Made by a program: the position numbers and the translations under genes | The notes under the pieces: generated by a model | Told to the model about the DNA's origin: nothing | Databases searched by the model: none | Seen by the model: only the letters and a program-made list of their open reading frames with translations | DNA from: Candidatus Nitricoxidireducens bremensis | GTDB taxonomy: Bacteria; Pseudomonadota; Gammaproteobacteria; Burkholderiales; Rhodocyclaceae | DNA: 64,000 bases | Assembly: GCA_030247725.1 (NCBI GenBank) | Contig: JAOTRT010000011.1 | Span: forward strand, 1 to 64,000 | Direction of reading: 5' to 3' | Part shown: positions 55,340 through 64,000 of the stretch, piece by piece | Position numbering within the stretch: position 1 is the stretch's first letter | How the letters are laid out: each line of letters starts with the position of its first letter

Positions 55340-55759
55340 ATGTCGATCCGCTATCTTCTCGACACCAACATCTGCATCTTCATGCGCAAGCGCCAGCACG
55401 CCGCCCTTAACGACCGGGTCAACGGCATTCCGCCGGGAGCGCTAGCCATGTCCGTCGTTACCTGGGGCGAACTGGTCACGGGGGCAGAGAAATCGCAGCA
55501 GCGTGATCGCACGCTCGCCAACCTGCATCGCTTGCGGGAGATCGTTCCCGTGCTTTCTCTCGACGAGGCCGTCGGGGACCACTACGGCGCAATCCGCGGC
55601 ACCTTGGAACAGAACGGGCAGCCCATCGGCGTCAACGACAACTGGATCGCTGCCCACGCGCGGGCCCTGGGGCTGACCCTGGTAACCGACAACACCCGCG
55701 AATTCGACCGTGTGCCCGGCCTCGCCGTCGAAAACTGGGCACGGGGAGATGCGCCATGA
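55340..55759 (+). CDS. PIN-domain ribonuclease toxin (VapC family)
   Basis: A 139-residue VapC-type nuclease. The acidic active-site residues are present: RYLLDTNICI (Asp8), WGELVTGAEKS (Glu about 43), GVNDNWIAAHARALGLTLVTDNTREF (Asp about 97 and about 115). Length and order are standard. No vapB antitoxin gene precedes it; the Res gene ends 7 bases upstream and an ORF6N gene overlaps its end (ATGA). The antitoxin could be the ORF6N protein, or the toxin could be controlled by the restriction system. Confidence 0.88.
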   Translation: MSIRYLLDTNICIFMRKRQHAALNDRVNGIPPGALAMSVVTWGELVTGAEKSQQRDRTLANLHRLREIVPVLSLDEAVGDHYGAIRGTLEQNGQPIGVNDNWIAAHARALGLTLVTDNTREFDRVPGLAVENWARGDAP

Positions 55760-56280
55760 CCGCCCTCGCGCCTTTGGATGAAATTGCCCACCGCATCGTC
55801 GTCCTGCGCGGCCACAAGGTGCTGCTGGGCAACGACCTGGCAGCGCTCTACGGCGTCGAACCCCGAGTCCTGATGCAGGCGGTGAGGCGCAATGCCGCGC
55901 GCTTTCCCGCCGACTTCATGTTCCAGGTCGACGCCGCGGAGTGGGCGCACTTGAAATCACAATTTGTGATTTCAAGTTGGGGCGGCATCCGCAGTCGGCC
56001 CCACGCATTCACCGAGCAGGGCGTGGCGATGCTGTCCAGCGTCTTGCGCAGCGAGCGAGCGGTCCTGGTCAACATCGAGATCATGCGGGCGTTTGTCCGG
56101 CTGCGGCAGGTCTTGTCGGAGCACAAGGAACTCGCGGCCCGGCTGGACTCGCTGGAACGCAAGTACGACGCCAATTTCAAGGCCGTGTTCGACGCCATCC
56201 GGCAACTCATGGCCCCGCCCGAAACGGCGAAACGCCCCATCGGTTTCACCGCCGACATCGAGCGAAAGAAGTCACCATGA
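55756..56280 (+). CDS. ORF6N domain protein (phage antirepressor/KilA-N-like DNA-binding)
   Basis: A 174-residue protein. The ORF6N domain covers residues 10-95 ([38 protein letters not shown]...DFMFQV ... [32 protein letters not shown]) and a C-terminal coiled coil follows ([41 protein letters not shown]). ORF6N proteins come from phages and plasmids and are thought to bind DNA. It overlaps the PIN gene and the methyltransferase gene by 4 bases each. The codons for LKSQFVISS form a perfect AT-rich palindrome inside a GC-rich gene. Confidence 0.88.
   Translation: MTALAPLDEIAHRIVVLRGHKVLLGNDLAALYGVEPRVLMQAVRRNAARFPADFMFQVDAAEWAHLKSQFVISSWGGIRSRPHAFTEQGVAMLSSVLRSERAVLVNIEIMRAFVRLRQVLSEHKELAARLDSLERKYDANFKAVFDAIRQLMAPPETAKRPIGFTADIERKKSP
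55949..55977. repeat. perfect 13+3+13 bp palindrome inside the ORF6N gene
   Basis: ACTTGAAATCACA (55949-55961), ATT, TGTGATTTCAAGT (55965-55977). It is strikingly AT-rich for this gene. It encodes part of the conserved LKSQ..S..W segment but uses codons that are rare in the neighbourhood (TTG AAA TCA ... TTT). It could be an operator for autoregulation or an RNA hairpin. Confidence 0.85.
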
Positions 56281-58874
56281 CCGCCAAGAAGATCGACAGT
56301 CTCAAACACGACAAGGCCAAGCGCGCGCGCATTCCCTCCCGCGAGGAAGCCGGCTGCGAACAGGACTCCGCCGCGGCGGCCAAGCCCAAGGCCCAATTCC
56401 CCCTCAATCCCGTCGTCCATCGCGGCCAGGACCCGGAACTCTGGTGGATGCACAAGTACGGCCCCGAGGACGCCGCCGCTGAGGGCCAGCGGAACCTGGA
56501 CGTGGACATCCGCTCGCTGTACCGCCACGAACACATCGCCCCGGAAAAGCTGATCCAGCGCCTCTACGACCTGCGCCGCCAGCAGGCCCACCAGGACGAT
56601 ATGTTCGTGGACGACCTGTTCGCCAACTACAAGGACGTGGACGAACTGGACAAGCCGGCCTACTACTACAAGCAGGCCGACAAGTGGAGCAACCGCCTGA
56701 TCCAGGGCGACAGCCTGATGGTCATGACCAGCCTGCTGGAACGGGAAGGCATGGCGCGCCAGGTGCAGTGCATCTACATCGACCCACCCTACGGCATCAA
56801 GTACAACAGCAACTGGCAGATGCGCATGAACGACCGCAACGTCAAGGACGGCGACGATGCGAGTCTTTCCGGCGAGCCGGAAGTCATCAAGGCCTTCCGC
56901 GACACCTGGGAACTGGGCATCCACTCCTACCTGAGCTACCTGCGCGACCGGTTGCTGGTAGCAAAGGAACTACTGACCGACAGCGGATCGTGTTTCGTGC
57001 AGATTTCCGATGAAAACGTCCATCTCGTGCGCTGCGTGATGGATGAGGTGTTTGGGAGCGAGAATTTTGTTTCACTGATTACGTTCAAGAAGACGGGCGG
57101 ACATACACCGAAAACGCTTGCGAATATTTGCGACTACATCATTTGGTACGGAAAGAAGAAAGACGAGATTAAGTATCGCCCACTTCATTTGGTGGAGGCT
57201 GCACCGCCAATTGACGATCCATACTACGTATTCATCGAACTGCCAGATGGTTCGCATAGGCGGATGACAACCGAGGAGCGGACTCGCCAAGCTCCGCTCC
57301 CAGCAGGAGCAAGGATATTCAGGCATGGTCCTCTTCAATCGCAGGGGGAATCCTCAACGCCTCAGAAGTTCACCTTTAATGGTGAAGTGTTCTACCCAAG
57401 CAAGAATCGACACTGGGCAATCTCGCCATCTGAACTTGAAATAGTGGCTGCAAAGGGATTGATCTTCAAGTACGGGAATCTTCCATATTCAAAACTATTC
57501 TGGGACTTCAATCCAGCCACCAAGTTATCCAACGTATGGCTCGACACGCAATCTGGAGGATTCTCTGACTCAGGGCTGTACGTTGTCCAAACAACTACTA
57601 CAGTGATTCAACGCTGCCTCCTCATGACCACCGACCCCGGCGACTTGGTCCTCGATCCAACCTGCGGTTCTGGCACCACAGCCCATGTCGCGGAAACCTG
57701 GGGCCGACGCTGGATCACCACCGATACCTCGCGCATCGCGCTCAACATCGCCAAGACGCGGCTGATGACGGCGAGCTACCCCTGGTATGTGCTGGAGGAC
57801 GAGAAGAAGGGCCTGCCCCGCGAGCAGTGGGACCTGCGCCACGGCTTCGACTACAAGAAGGTACAGCGCGTCACCCTCGGCTCCCTCGCCAACGACGAGC
57901 CGCCGGAGGAAGTGACTCTCTACGACCAGCCCACCGTCGACAGGAAAAAGCTGCGCGTTGCCGGTCCCTTCACCGTCGAGACCCTGCAGAGCTTCGAACC
58001 CCTGGCGCCCGAGGCGATGGACGAAGCCAGTCTCGATCACGAACAACTGGAAAACTTCCAGGCCCGCGTTTTCGAGCATCTGAAATCCGCCGGCATCAAG
58101 AACGGCGACAGGAACGAAACGGCCGTCTTCGCCCGCGTGGATGCCCTGCCCGAGGACACGCTGCACGCCGAGGGCTACTACGACACGCCCCAGGGGGAAC
58201 GCAAGGCCTATATCCACCTGGGTCCCCAGTTCGCGCCGGTGACGAAGCAGGCGGTAAATGCCGCCGTGAAGGAATGCCGCGCCCGCGGCGACGCCGACTG
58301 GCTGCTGATCCTCGGCTTCGCCTTCGAGAGCGACGTGGAGAACTCGACCCAGAAGCAGAAGGCCGGCAGCTTCGAGGTGACCAAGGTGCGCATGCACGAC
58401 GACCTGCTGCAGGCGGGCCTGACCAAGAAGGACAAAAAGGCCGCCACCTTCGTCACCATCGGCGAGCCGGACATCGCGCCGGTGCGCGAGGGCGACAGCG
58501 TGACGGTGGAGATTCGCGGCCTGGATATCTACGACCCGATCAAGGACGAGGTGAAGCCCCGTTCCGTGGCCGACATCGCCTACTGGATGGTGGACGATGC
58601 CTACGACGGCGCCAGCTTCATGGTGCGCCAGGTGTTCTTCTGCGGCGGCGACCACGACGAGTTCGACAAGTGGAAGAGAGGGCTCTCCGACCTGGCCAAG
58701 TCGTCCACCAGGAAGAAGGCCGAACAGACCCTGAAGATCGAGATCGACGACGAGGCCTTCGACCGCATCTACGGCCACCGCTCCCATCCGATTCCCTACG
58801 CGAAAGGCAAGAAGGTGGCCGTGCGCGTGGTGAGCCAGTTCGGCGAGGAATGCACCAAGATACTGACGCTATGA
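56277..58874 (+). CDS. DNA N6-adenine methyltransferase (Mod-type, beta class)
   Basis: An 865-residue site-specific methyltransferase that would protect host DNA from the Res enzyme. The catalytic motif [11 protein letters not shown] (about residue 165) precedes the SAM motif [20 protein letters not shown] (about residue 460), the beta-class order used by type III Mod subunits. The region between them, the target recognition domain, is clearly AT-richer (bases about 56955-57630) than the rest, suggesting module exchange. The start ATG 56277 overlaps the ORF6N stop. The C-terminal 350 residues are Mod-specific and end in a domain with [18 protein letters not shown] helices. It overlaps the next gene by 4 bases. 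Confidence 0.9.
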   Translation: MTAKKIDSLKHDKAKRARIPSREEAGCEQDSAAAAKPKAQFPLNPVVHRGQDPELWWMHKYGPEDAAAEGQRNLDVDIRSLYRHEHIAPEKLIQRLYDLRRQQAHQDDMFVDDLFANYKDVDELDKPAYYYKQADKWSNRLIQGDSLMVMTSLLEREGMARQVQCIYIDPPYGIKYNSNWQMRMNDRNVKDGDDASLSGEPEVIKAFRDTWELGIHSYLSYLRDRLLVAKELLTDSGSCFVQISDENVHLVRCVMDEVFGSENFVSLITFKKTGGHTPKTLANICDYIIWYGKKKDEIKYRPLHLVEAAPPIDDPYYVFIELPDGSHRRMTTEERTRQAPLPAGARIFRHGPLQSQGESSTPQKFTFNGEVFYPSKNRHWAISPSELEIVAAKGLIFKYGNLPYSKLFWDFNPATKLSNVWLDTQSGGFSDSGLYVVQTTTTVIQRCLLMTTDPGDLVLDPTCGSGTTAHVAETWGRRWITTDTSRIALNIAKTRLMTASYPWYVLEDEKKGLPREQWDLRHGFDYKKVQRVTLGSLANDEPPEEVTLYDQPTVDRKKLRVAGPFTVETLQSFEPLAPEAMDEASLDHEQLENFQARVFEHLKSAGIKNGDRNETAVFARVDALPEDTLHAEGYYDTPQGERKAYIHLGPQFAPVTKQAVNAAVKECRARGDADWLLILGFAFESDVENSTQKQKAGSFEVTKVRMHDDLLQAGLTKKDKKAATFVTIGEPDIAPVREGDSVTVEIRGLDIYDPIKDEVKPRSVADIAYWMVDDAYDGASFMVRQVFFCGGDHDEFDKWKRGLSDLAKSSTRKKAEQTLKIEIDDEAFDRIYGHRSHPIPYAKGKKVAVRVVSQFGEECTKILTL

Positions 58875-59491
58875 CCGCCCCAAAGAGCGCACCTGAGCGC
58901 CTGCAACTCAAGGTCGTCCTCGACGGACTTAAGCCGGCCATCTGGCGGCGGGTGGCGGTCAACGGGGACATCACCTTCCTGAAGTTGCACCGGGTTATCC
59001 AGGCCGCCATGGGCTGGTGGGACGAACATCTGCACGAATTCGAGCTGACGTCGCCACGCATCCGCATCGGCACCAATTCCCCGGATGGCTTCGGCGATTT
59101 CGGCGGCGGCCCCCAGCTGCTGCCGGAGCGGACCACACGGCTGGCGCACGTGCTCGGCGGCAAGAAGAAGTTCCGTTACTGGTACGACTTCGGCGACAAC
59201 TGGACCCACACCGTCACCATCGAGAAGCGCCTGCCGGCGGACCCGGCGGCGCCGGCCGCCCAGTTGCTGGGCGGCGAGTTCGCCTGCCCACCGGAGGATT
59301 GCGGCGGCCCGGTCGGCTACATCGGGTTGATGGAAGCCTATTTCGATCCCGCCCATCCGGAACACAAGGAAACCATGGAATGGCTGGGCGGCTTCGACCC
59401 CGAACTCTTCGATTTCGACTGGCACGCGAAACGTGTGACCGCAACGGTCAAGCCGCGCAAAGGGAAAGCCGCCAAGCCTGTGGCCGGGTAA
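58871..59491 (+). CDS. plasmid pRiA4b ORF-3 family protein
   Basis: A 206-residue protein of the pRiA4b ORF-3 (IS1096 TnpR-like) fold: [49 protein letters not shown] at the start, then [24 protein letters not shown] and [36 protein letters not shown]. The [11 protein letters not shown] and YDFGDNWxH motifs are family signatures. The function is unknown; members occur on plasmids and near defence and toxin genes. It starts at ATG 58871 within the methyltransferase stop (ATGA), so it is translated as part of the restriction cassette. Confidence 0.85.
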   Translation: MTAPKSAPERLQLKVVLDGLKPAIWRRVAVNGDITFLKLHRVIQAAMGWWDEHLHEFELTSPRIRIGTNSPDGFGDFGGGPQLLPERTTRLAHVLGGKKKFRYWYDFGDNWTHTVTIEKRLPADPAAPAAQLLGGEFACPPEDCGGPVGYIGLMEAYFDPAHPEHKETMEWLGGFDPELFDFDWHAKRVTATVKPRKGKAAKPVAG

Positions 59492-59527
59492 AATCCCGCC
59501 TTTCGCAATTCATCAGAGGGATTCATC

Positions 59528-60253
59528 ATGGCCGGCCACTCCAAATGGGCCAACATCCAGCATCGCAAGGGACGCCAGGACGAAAAGCGCGGCGCCGCCT
59601 TCTCCAAGATCGCCAAGGAAATCACCGTCGCCGCCAAAATGGGCGGCGGCGATCCCGGCTTCAATCCGCGCCTGCGGCTGGCCGTGGACAAGGGCAAGGC
59701 GGTCAACATGCCCAAGGACAAGATCGAGAACGCCATCAAGAAGGGCACCGGTGAACTTGAGGGCGTGAACTACGAGGAAATCCGTTACGAGGGCTACGGC
59801 ATCGGCGGCGCCGCCATCATGGTGGACTGCCTCACCGACAACAAGGTGCGCACCGTCGCCGAGGTCCGCCACGCTTTCAATAAATACGGCGGCAACATGG
59901 GCACCGACGGCTGTGTCGCCTTCATGTTCAAGCACTGCGGCCAGATGATCTTCGCGCCGGGCACCGACGAGGCCAAGCTCATGGACGCCGCCATCGAGGC
60001 CGGCGCCGAGGATGTGGCGACCAACGACGACGGCTCCATCGAGGTCATCACCGGTCCCGGCGACTTCATCGCCGTCAAGGAAGCCCTGGAGAAGGCCGGC
60101 TTCACGCCCGAGTTCGGCGAGGTGACCATGAAGCCGGACAACGAGACCGCCTTCACGGGCGAGGACGCGGCGAAGATGCAGAAGCTGCTCGACGCCCTGG
60201 AAGGCCTCGACGACGTGCAGGAGGTCTACACGACGGCGGTCATCGAGGAATGA
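59528..60253 (+). CDS. YebC/PmpR family transcription/translation regulator
   Basis: A 241-residue protein starting [22 protein letters not shown], the invariant YebC N-terminus, with [32 protein letters not shown] and [28 protein letters not shown]. YebC proteins have been described as DNA-binding regulators and, more recently, as factors easing ribosome stalling. AGAGGG-type ribosome binding site before ATG 59528. Normally yebC precedes ruvC; here a transporter and a chemoreceptor lie between. Confidence 0.95.
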   Translation: MAGHSKWANIQHRKGRQDEKRGAAFSKIAKEITVAAKMGGGDPGFNPRLRLAVDKGKAVNMPKDKIENAIKKGTGELEGVNYEEIRYEGYGIGGAAIMVDCLTDNKVRTVAEVRHAFNKYGGNMGTDGCVAFMFKHCGQMIFAPGTDEAKLMDAAIEAGAEDVATNDDGSIEVITGPGDFIAVKEALEKAGFTPEFGEVTMKPDNETAFTGEDAAKMQKLLDALEGLDDVQEVYTTAVIEE

Positions 60254-60273
60254 TCCTCGCCGGCCCGGCCACC

Positions 60274-60304
60274 GCAAGCGGCGCGCGAGCGCCGCTTTGC
60301 TTTT
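60274..60304 (+). terminator. rho-independent terminator of yebC
   Basis: AAGCGGCGC (60276-60284), loop GCGA, GCGCCGCTT (60289-60297), then TGCTTTT. A 9-bp GC-rich stem followed by a T-rich tail. It overlaps the first possible start codon of the next gene, arguing that the transporter starts further downstream. Confidence 0.8.
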
Positions 60305-60314
60305 GGGGCGCCCC

Positions 60315-61160
60315 TTGAGCCGCTGGTATCCCCTGCTGTTCGTGCTGCTGTGGAGCACGGGCTTCATCGGCGCCAAGTACGGCTTGGCGCACGCGGAGCC
60401 CCTGAGTTTCCTGCTGGTCCGCTACCTGCTGGTGATCGCCCTCATGACGGCCCTGGCCCTGGCGATGCGCGCGCCCTGGCCCCGGGACGGGCGGCAGTGG
60501 TTCCATATCGGCATCAGCGGCCTGCTGGTCCATGCCACCTATCTGGGCGGCGTCTTCGTCGCCATCCACAAGGGCCTGCCGGCGGGCGTCACCGCCCTGG
60601 TGGTCGGCCTGCAGCCGATCTTCACGGCCCTGGGAGCCGGCGGGCTGCTGGGAGAGCGCGTCGCCGCCCGCCAGTGGCTCGGTCTCGCCATGGGGCTGGG
60701 GGGTACGGCCCTGGTGGTCTCGGGCAAGCTCGGCGGCGGCTTCGGGCTGGAGGCCCTGGCCCCCGCCGTGGTGGCCCTGGCGGGCATCACCGCCGGCACC
60801 CTCTACCAGAAGCGCTTTTGCCCCAGCTTCGATCTGCGCACCGGGTCCGTGGCCCAGTTCATTCCCGCGGCGGCGGCAACCCTGCTGGCGGTTTCCCTGA
60901 CCGGGGAATTCCGCATCGAGTGGACGCCCGCCTTCGTCTTCGCCCTGGGCTGGCTGGTGCTGGTGCTGTCGGTGGGCGCCATCAGTCTGCTCAACCTGCT
61001 GATCCGCTCCGGCTCGGCGGTGAATGTGGCGAGCCTGTTCTACCTGACGCCGGCGACGACCGCCCTCATCGCCTGGGCGGCCTTCGGCGAGATCCTGCCG
61101 GGCGCGGCCCTGGCGGGCATGGGCCTGGCGGTCTGGGGCGTCTACCTCTCCAGGCGCTAG
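60315..61160 (+). CDS. EamA/DMT-superfamily transporter
   Basis: A 281-residue protein with ten hydrophobic helices in two EamA repeats. It begins MSRWYPLLFVLLWSTGFIGAKYGLAHAEPLSFLLVRYLLVIALM and the second repeat ends NVASLFYLTPATTALIAWAAFGEILPGAALAGMGLAVWGVYLSRR. The start is TTG at 60315 with GGGG just upstream; TTG 60297 lies inside the yebC terminator stem and is rejected. The substrate is unknown (amino acids or other small metabolites are typical). It is not a close relative of the transporter at 49584. Confidence 0.87.
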   Translation: MSRWYPLLFVLLWSTGFIGAKYGLAHAEPLSFLLVRYLLVIALMTALALAMRAPWPRDGRQWFHIGISGLLVHATYLGGVFVAIHKGLPAGVTALVVGLQPIFTALGAGGLLGERVAARQWLGLAMGLGGTALVVSGKLGGGFGLEALAPAVVALAGITAGTLYQKRFCPSFDLRTGSVAQFIPAAAATLLAVSLTGEFRIEWTPAFVFALGWLVLVLSVGAISLLNLLIRSGSAVNVASLFYLTPATTALIAWAAFGEILPGAALAGMGLAVWGVYLSRR

Positions 61161-61179
61161 GGCCTATTTCAGCAGGTCC

Positions 61180-62796
61180 TTAGTTCAGGCGGAAACGGGA
61201 CACCAGCACCTGCAGCTGGTCGGCCAGCTGGCGCAGGTCCCGCGTCGACTCGGTGGTGGTGCCGACGGCGGCGCTGTTGTCCGCCGCCATGCGCGCGATG
61301 CTCTCGACGCGGCCGGAAATCTCGCGGCTGGTGGCTTCCTCCGCATGGGTGGCGGCGGCGGCCTCGCGGATCATCTCGGCCACGCTGCGGATGCTGTCGT
61401 TGATGCTCTGCAGGGACGCGCCGGCCTGCTCGGCCAGCTCCAGGCCGGCGCCGACCTGGCGGTTGCCCGCTTCCATGTTGGTCACCGTATCCCGCGTCTC
61501 GCCCTGGATCGCGGAGATCATGGTGGAGATTTCGGCCGTGGCGTTGGCGGTACGTTCGGCGAGCTTGCGCACCTCGTCGGCCACCACGGCGAAACCGCGG
61601 CCCTGCTCGCCGGCCCGCGCCGCCTCGATGGCGGCGTTTAACGCCAGCAGGTTGGTCTGGTCGGCGATCTCCTTGATGACGTCCACGATCTGGCCGATCT
61701 GCTGGGAACGCTGGCCGAGGGCATCCACCAGCCGCGCCGCCTCGTTGAAGGTCTGGGCGATGTCGCGGATGCCGGACGCCGCCTGGTTCACCACCTCCTG
61801 GCCCTGGGTGGCGAGGCCGCGGGTCTGCTCGGCCGCCGCCGCCGCCTGCTCGCTGCGGGTGACCAGTTCGCCGATGGTGCGGTTGAGGCTGTCGGACGAG
61901 GCCGCCGCTTCCGCCGCGGCGCCGGACTGGTCGTGGGAGGCCTGCAGCACTGTCGCCGCCGTCTCGGAAACCTCGGCCGAGGTGCCGGCCAGCCGCGCCG
62001 CGGCCTGCTGCACCTGGGCGAGGATGGCGGAGAACTCCGCCGCCATCTTGTTGAAGGCCTGGGCCACCTGGCTCAGTTCGCAGCCGCCGGCCAAGTCGAT
62101 GCGCACCGCCAGATTGCCTTCGGCCATGCCGGAAGCGGCCTCCACCAGCTTGCCGACCCCCTGGGTGATGGCCCGCGTGATGACGAGGCCGGCGGCGATG
62201 GAGAGCACGAGGCCAACGACGATGCTGCCGATGGAGATGATGCGCACCTTGGTCGCGTAGGCGGCAGCCTCCTCGTACTCGGCCTTGGCGGCATCCACCT
62301 GGTACTTGAGCAGGGCGTCGATGCCCGCCGCCGCCTTGGCGTAGGCCGGCTCCATGACCGACTTGCGCAGCGTGTCGGCCTCGGCGAACTTCTCCCCCTG
62401 CAGCAGATCGATCATCGGCATGACGCCGGTGCGGCCGAAGTTGAGGCGCGCCTGGACGAAGGCGTCGAACAGCTGCTTCTCCTCCGGCGCCATGGTGCGC
62501 TCGCCGTAGGCCTTGAGCAGGTTCTCGATGCGGAAGATGAAGCCGCCGATCTTGTCCGTATGGGCGACCACTTCGAAGGCATCGGTCTCCTGGCGCGCGG
62601 CGGCCAGGGTGATGTGCATCTGCATCTGGTTGTTGCGGATCTCGCCGAGACGCTCGATGGCTACGAGGCGGTTGTTGTAGACCGAGGCCACGGCCCCGTT
62701 CGACGCATTGATGCCGGAAAGGCCCGTCGCCCCCACCCAGATCAGCATCAGCGCCGAGAAACCGATCAGGATGTAGAAGCGGGTCTTGATGTTCAT
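61180..62796 (-). CDS. methyl-accepting chemotaxis protein (4HB-HAMP-MCP)
   Basis: A 538-residue chemoreceptor. TM1 is at residues 7-28 ([20 protein letters not shown]), a four-helix-bundle ligand domain follows to about residue 185, TM2 is [21 protein letters not shown], then HAMP and the cytoplasmic signalling rod with the hairpin tip [41 protein letters not shown] (kinase-coupling region). The C-terminus FRLN lacks the NWETF receptor-methylase tether. No che genes are near. The start ATG 62796 gives the [13 protein letters not shown]-terminus; the open frame upstream is longer but unlike any receptor. Confidence 0.92.
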   Translation of the reverse strand: MNIKTRFYILIGFSALMLIWVGATGLSGINASNGAVASVYNNRLVAIERLGEIRNNQMQMHITLAAARQETDAFEVVAHTDKIGGFIFRIENLLKAYGERTMAPEEKQLFDAFVQARLNFGRTGVMPMIDLLQGEKFAEADTLRKSVMEPAYAKAAAGIDALLKYQVDAAKAEYEEAAAYATKVRIISIGSIVVGLVLSIAAGLVITRAITQGVGKLVEAASGMAEGNLAVRIDLAGGCELSQVAQAFNKMAAEFSAILAQVQQAAARLAGTSAEVSETAATVLQASHDQSGAAAEAAASSDSLNRTIGELVTRSEQAAAAAEQTRGLATQGQEVVNQAASGIRDIAQTFNEAARLVDALGQRSQQIGQIVDVIKEIADQTNLLALNAAIEAARAGEQGRGFAVVADEVRKLAERTANATAEISTMISAIQGETRDTVTNMEAGNRQVGAGLELAEQAGASLQSINDSIRSVAEMIREAAAATHAEEATSREISGRVESIARMAADNSAAVGTTTESTRDLRQLADQLQVLVSRFRLN

Positions 62797-63066
62797 GTGG
62801 TTCACAGCCTTCTCCTCCCTTGCAGCACGGGCAAGGCGCCCTGCCCCCCGGATCGCCGGCGCGGCGGACGCTTCGTTTTTTCGAACGGCGGAAGTTTCGC
62901 GACTCTTGCCCCCCTTCCGCCAATCCATACTTTCGATATACCGATCAGGTGAAACGATACCACCGACATCGCCCGCCTGCCGGGCCCCGATTGGCTTCCG
63001 CCCGCCCGGACGTGTATCTTTCGCCCCAGCCATGAAAAAGCCTTCCCGTCCTCCCGGCAGCGCGCC

Positions 63067-63603
63067 ATGAGCGAAACCTTGCGCATCCTCGGCATCGACC
63101 CGGGCCTGCGGATCACCGGATTTGGCGTCATCGAGAAGCGCGGCAGCAAGCTCGCCTACGTGGCGAGCGGCTGCGTCAGGACCGTGGACACGAACTCGCT
63201 GCCCGAGCGCATCAAGACCCTGCTGGACGGCATAGGCGAAGTCATCGGCACCTACGGCCCCCAGCAGGCGGCGGTGGAGAAGGTGTTCGTCAACGTGAAT
63301 CCCCAATCGACATTGCTGTTGGGCCAGGCCCGCGGCGCGGCGATCTCGGCGCTGGTGTCCGCCGGGCTGCCGGTGGCCGAATACACCGCCCTCCAGGTCA
63401 AGCAGGCGGTGGTGGGCCACGGCAAGGCCGCCAAGGAACAGGTGCAGCAGATGGTGATGCGCCTGCTGCAGCTGCCGGGCACGCCTTCGCCCGATGCCGC
63501 CGACGCGCTGGCCTGCGCCATCTGCCACGCCCACGGCGGCCAGGGCCTGGGCGCCCTGGCGACGGCGGGCTTCCGGGTGCGCGGCGGGCGGCTGGTCAAA
63601 TGA
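63067..63603 (+). CDS. ruvC: crossover junction endodeoxyribonuclease RuvC
   Basis: A 178-residue Holliday-junction resolvase. The four acidic catalytic residues are recognisable: [16 protein letters not shown] (Asp), AVEKVFVN (Glu) and the paired acidic residues in [17 protein letters not shown]. The length is normal. It overlaps the next gene by 4 bases. ruvA and ruvB are not in the window; a glycosyltransferase follows instead. Confidence 0.95.
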   Translation: MSETLRILGIDPGLRITGFGVIEKRGSKLAYVASGCVRTVDTNSLPERIKTLLDGIGEVIGTYGPQQAAVEKVFVNVNPQSTLLLGQARGAAISALVSAGLPVAEYTALQVKQAVVGHGKAAKEQVQQMVMRLLQLPGTPSPDAADALACAICHAHGGQGLGALATAGFRVRGGRLVK

Positions 63604-64000
63604 GCCGCATCGCCTACGCCTGGGAGTTCGGCGCCGGCCTGGGCCACATCGGCGCCTTCCTGCCCATGGCCCGGGCCCTGCGGGAACGGGGGCACACGGT
63701 CGAATGGATCGTCGCCCAGGTCAGCGCCACGGCGAGGCTGATCGCCCGCGAGGACTTCTCCTGGCTCCAGGCCCCCGTGGCCCAAGAGACGCCCCGCGGC
63801 GGTCCGCCCCTGACCTACGCCGACATCCTGCTGCGCTTCGGCTACGGCAACCCGACGGACTTGCTGGGCCTCGTGGAGGCCTGGCGCCGCCTGTTTCTGA
63901 TGACGGACGCCGAACTCGTCATGGTGGACCATGGCCCCACGGCCCTGCTGGCGGCCCGCACCCTGAACCTGCCCGCCGTCCTGTTCTCCAGCGGCTTCTG
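63600..64000 (+). CDS. glycosyltransferase (UGT/MGT-like), N-terminal part, cut by window edge
   Basis: The visible 133 codons begin [40 protein letters not shown], the Gly-rich first Rossmann unit of GT-B glycosyltransferases of the UDP-glycosyltransferase/MurG type. [27 protein letters not shown] follows. The donor-binding C-terminal half is outside the window. The start overlaps the ruvC stop (ATGA). Confidence 0.75.
   Translation, partial: MSRIAYAWEFGAGLGHIGAFLPMARALRERGHTVEWIVAQVSATARLIAREDFSWLQAPVAQETPRGGPPLTYADILLRFGYGNPTDLLGLVEAWRRLFLMTDAELVMVDHGPTALLAARTLNLPAVLFSSGF

Overview
The window is GC-rich, densely packed chromosomal DNA from a gammaproteobacterium-like or, more probably, betaproteobacterial host. 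The SAH-riboswitch/ahcY/tlyA/metF operon, the metK gene beside two LpxL-type acyltransferase genes, the bacteriohemerythrin and the yebC...ruvC order fit Rhodocyclales best. This placement is inference from gene content only. No rRNA, tRNA or CRISPR array was seen.

Layout. 1-277: the end of an IS5-family insertion sequence, joined to the stop codon of a tiny basic ORF. 274-2822: bioC and bioB, divergent from comF. 2815-23080: a PglL/Wzy-type O-oligosaccharyltransferase gene facing a complete MSHA type IV pilus locus on the minus strand (mshE-G-F-B-A-C-D-O-P-Q-I-(PilN-like)-J-K-L-M-N). MshQ carries a very large N-terminal beta-helix. Two nested hairpin elements break the otherwise overlapping operon between mshJ and mshK. 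23174-36029: housekeeping genes (trmL, gpsA, SH3 protein, secB, grxC, rhodanese, ArsR-type regulator, gpmA, envC, ctpA, MoeB-like, xerC, DUF484, dapF, CoA-binding protein, two lipid A-type acyltransferases).

36151-44700: the S-adenosylmethionine cycle. metK has a leader that can fold so as to hide its ribosome binding site, and it is followed by a tandem repeat of its own 3' end with covarying hairpins. A bacteriohemerythrin and a PAS-GGDEF-EAL-CZB protein follow. Then an SAH riboswitch leads the ahcY-tlyA-metF operon. 44716-49501: a three-gene sensory operon on the minus strand (TonB-dependent receptor, periplasmic ligand-binding protein, hybrid histidine kinase).

49584-51979: a DMT transporter gene, probably started at CTG, translationally coupled to a HerA/YjgR-like ATPase. 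52138-59491: a five-gene, tightly coupled defence-type cassette on the plus strand: type III-like restriction subunit, PIN-domain toxin, ORF6N protein, beta-class N6-adenine methyltransferase and a pRiA4b ORF-3 family protein. The order is inverted relative to classical mod-res. The methyltransferase has an AT-rich core where the target recognition domain should lie, and the ORF6N gene contains a perfect 13+3+13 bp palindrome. 59528-64000: yebC, a second DMT transporter, a chemoreceptor (minus), ruvC and the start of a glycosyltransferase.

How the parts connect: the oligosaccharyltransferase probably glycosylates the MSHA pilin. MshE carries c-di-GMP-binding repeats, so pilus extension may answer to c-di-GMP enzymes such as the GGDEF-EAL-CZB protein. 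MetK, AhcY, TlyA, MetF and several methyltransferases make or use SAM. The most unusual material is the hairpin pair in the msh operon, the metK 3' tandem repeat, the beta-helix MshQ and the restriction cassette with the embedded PIN/ORF6N pair.
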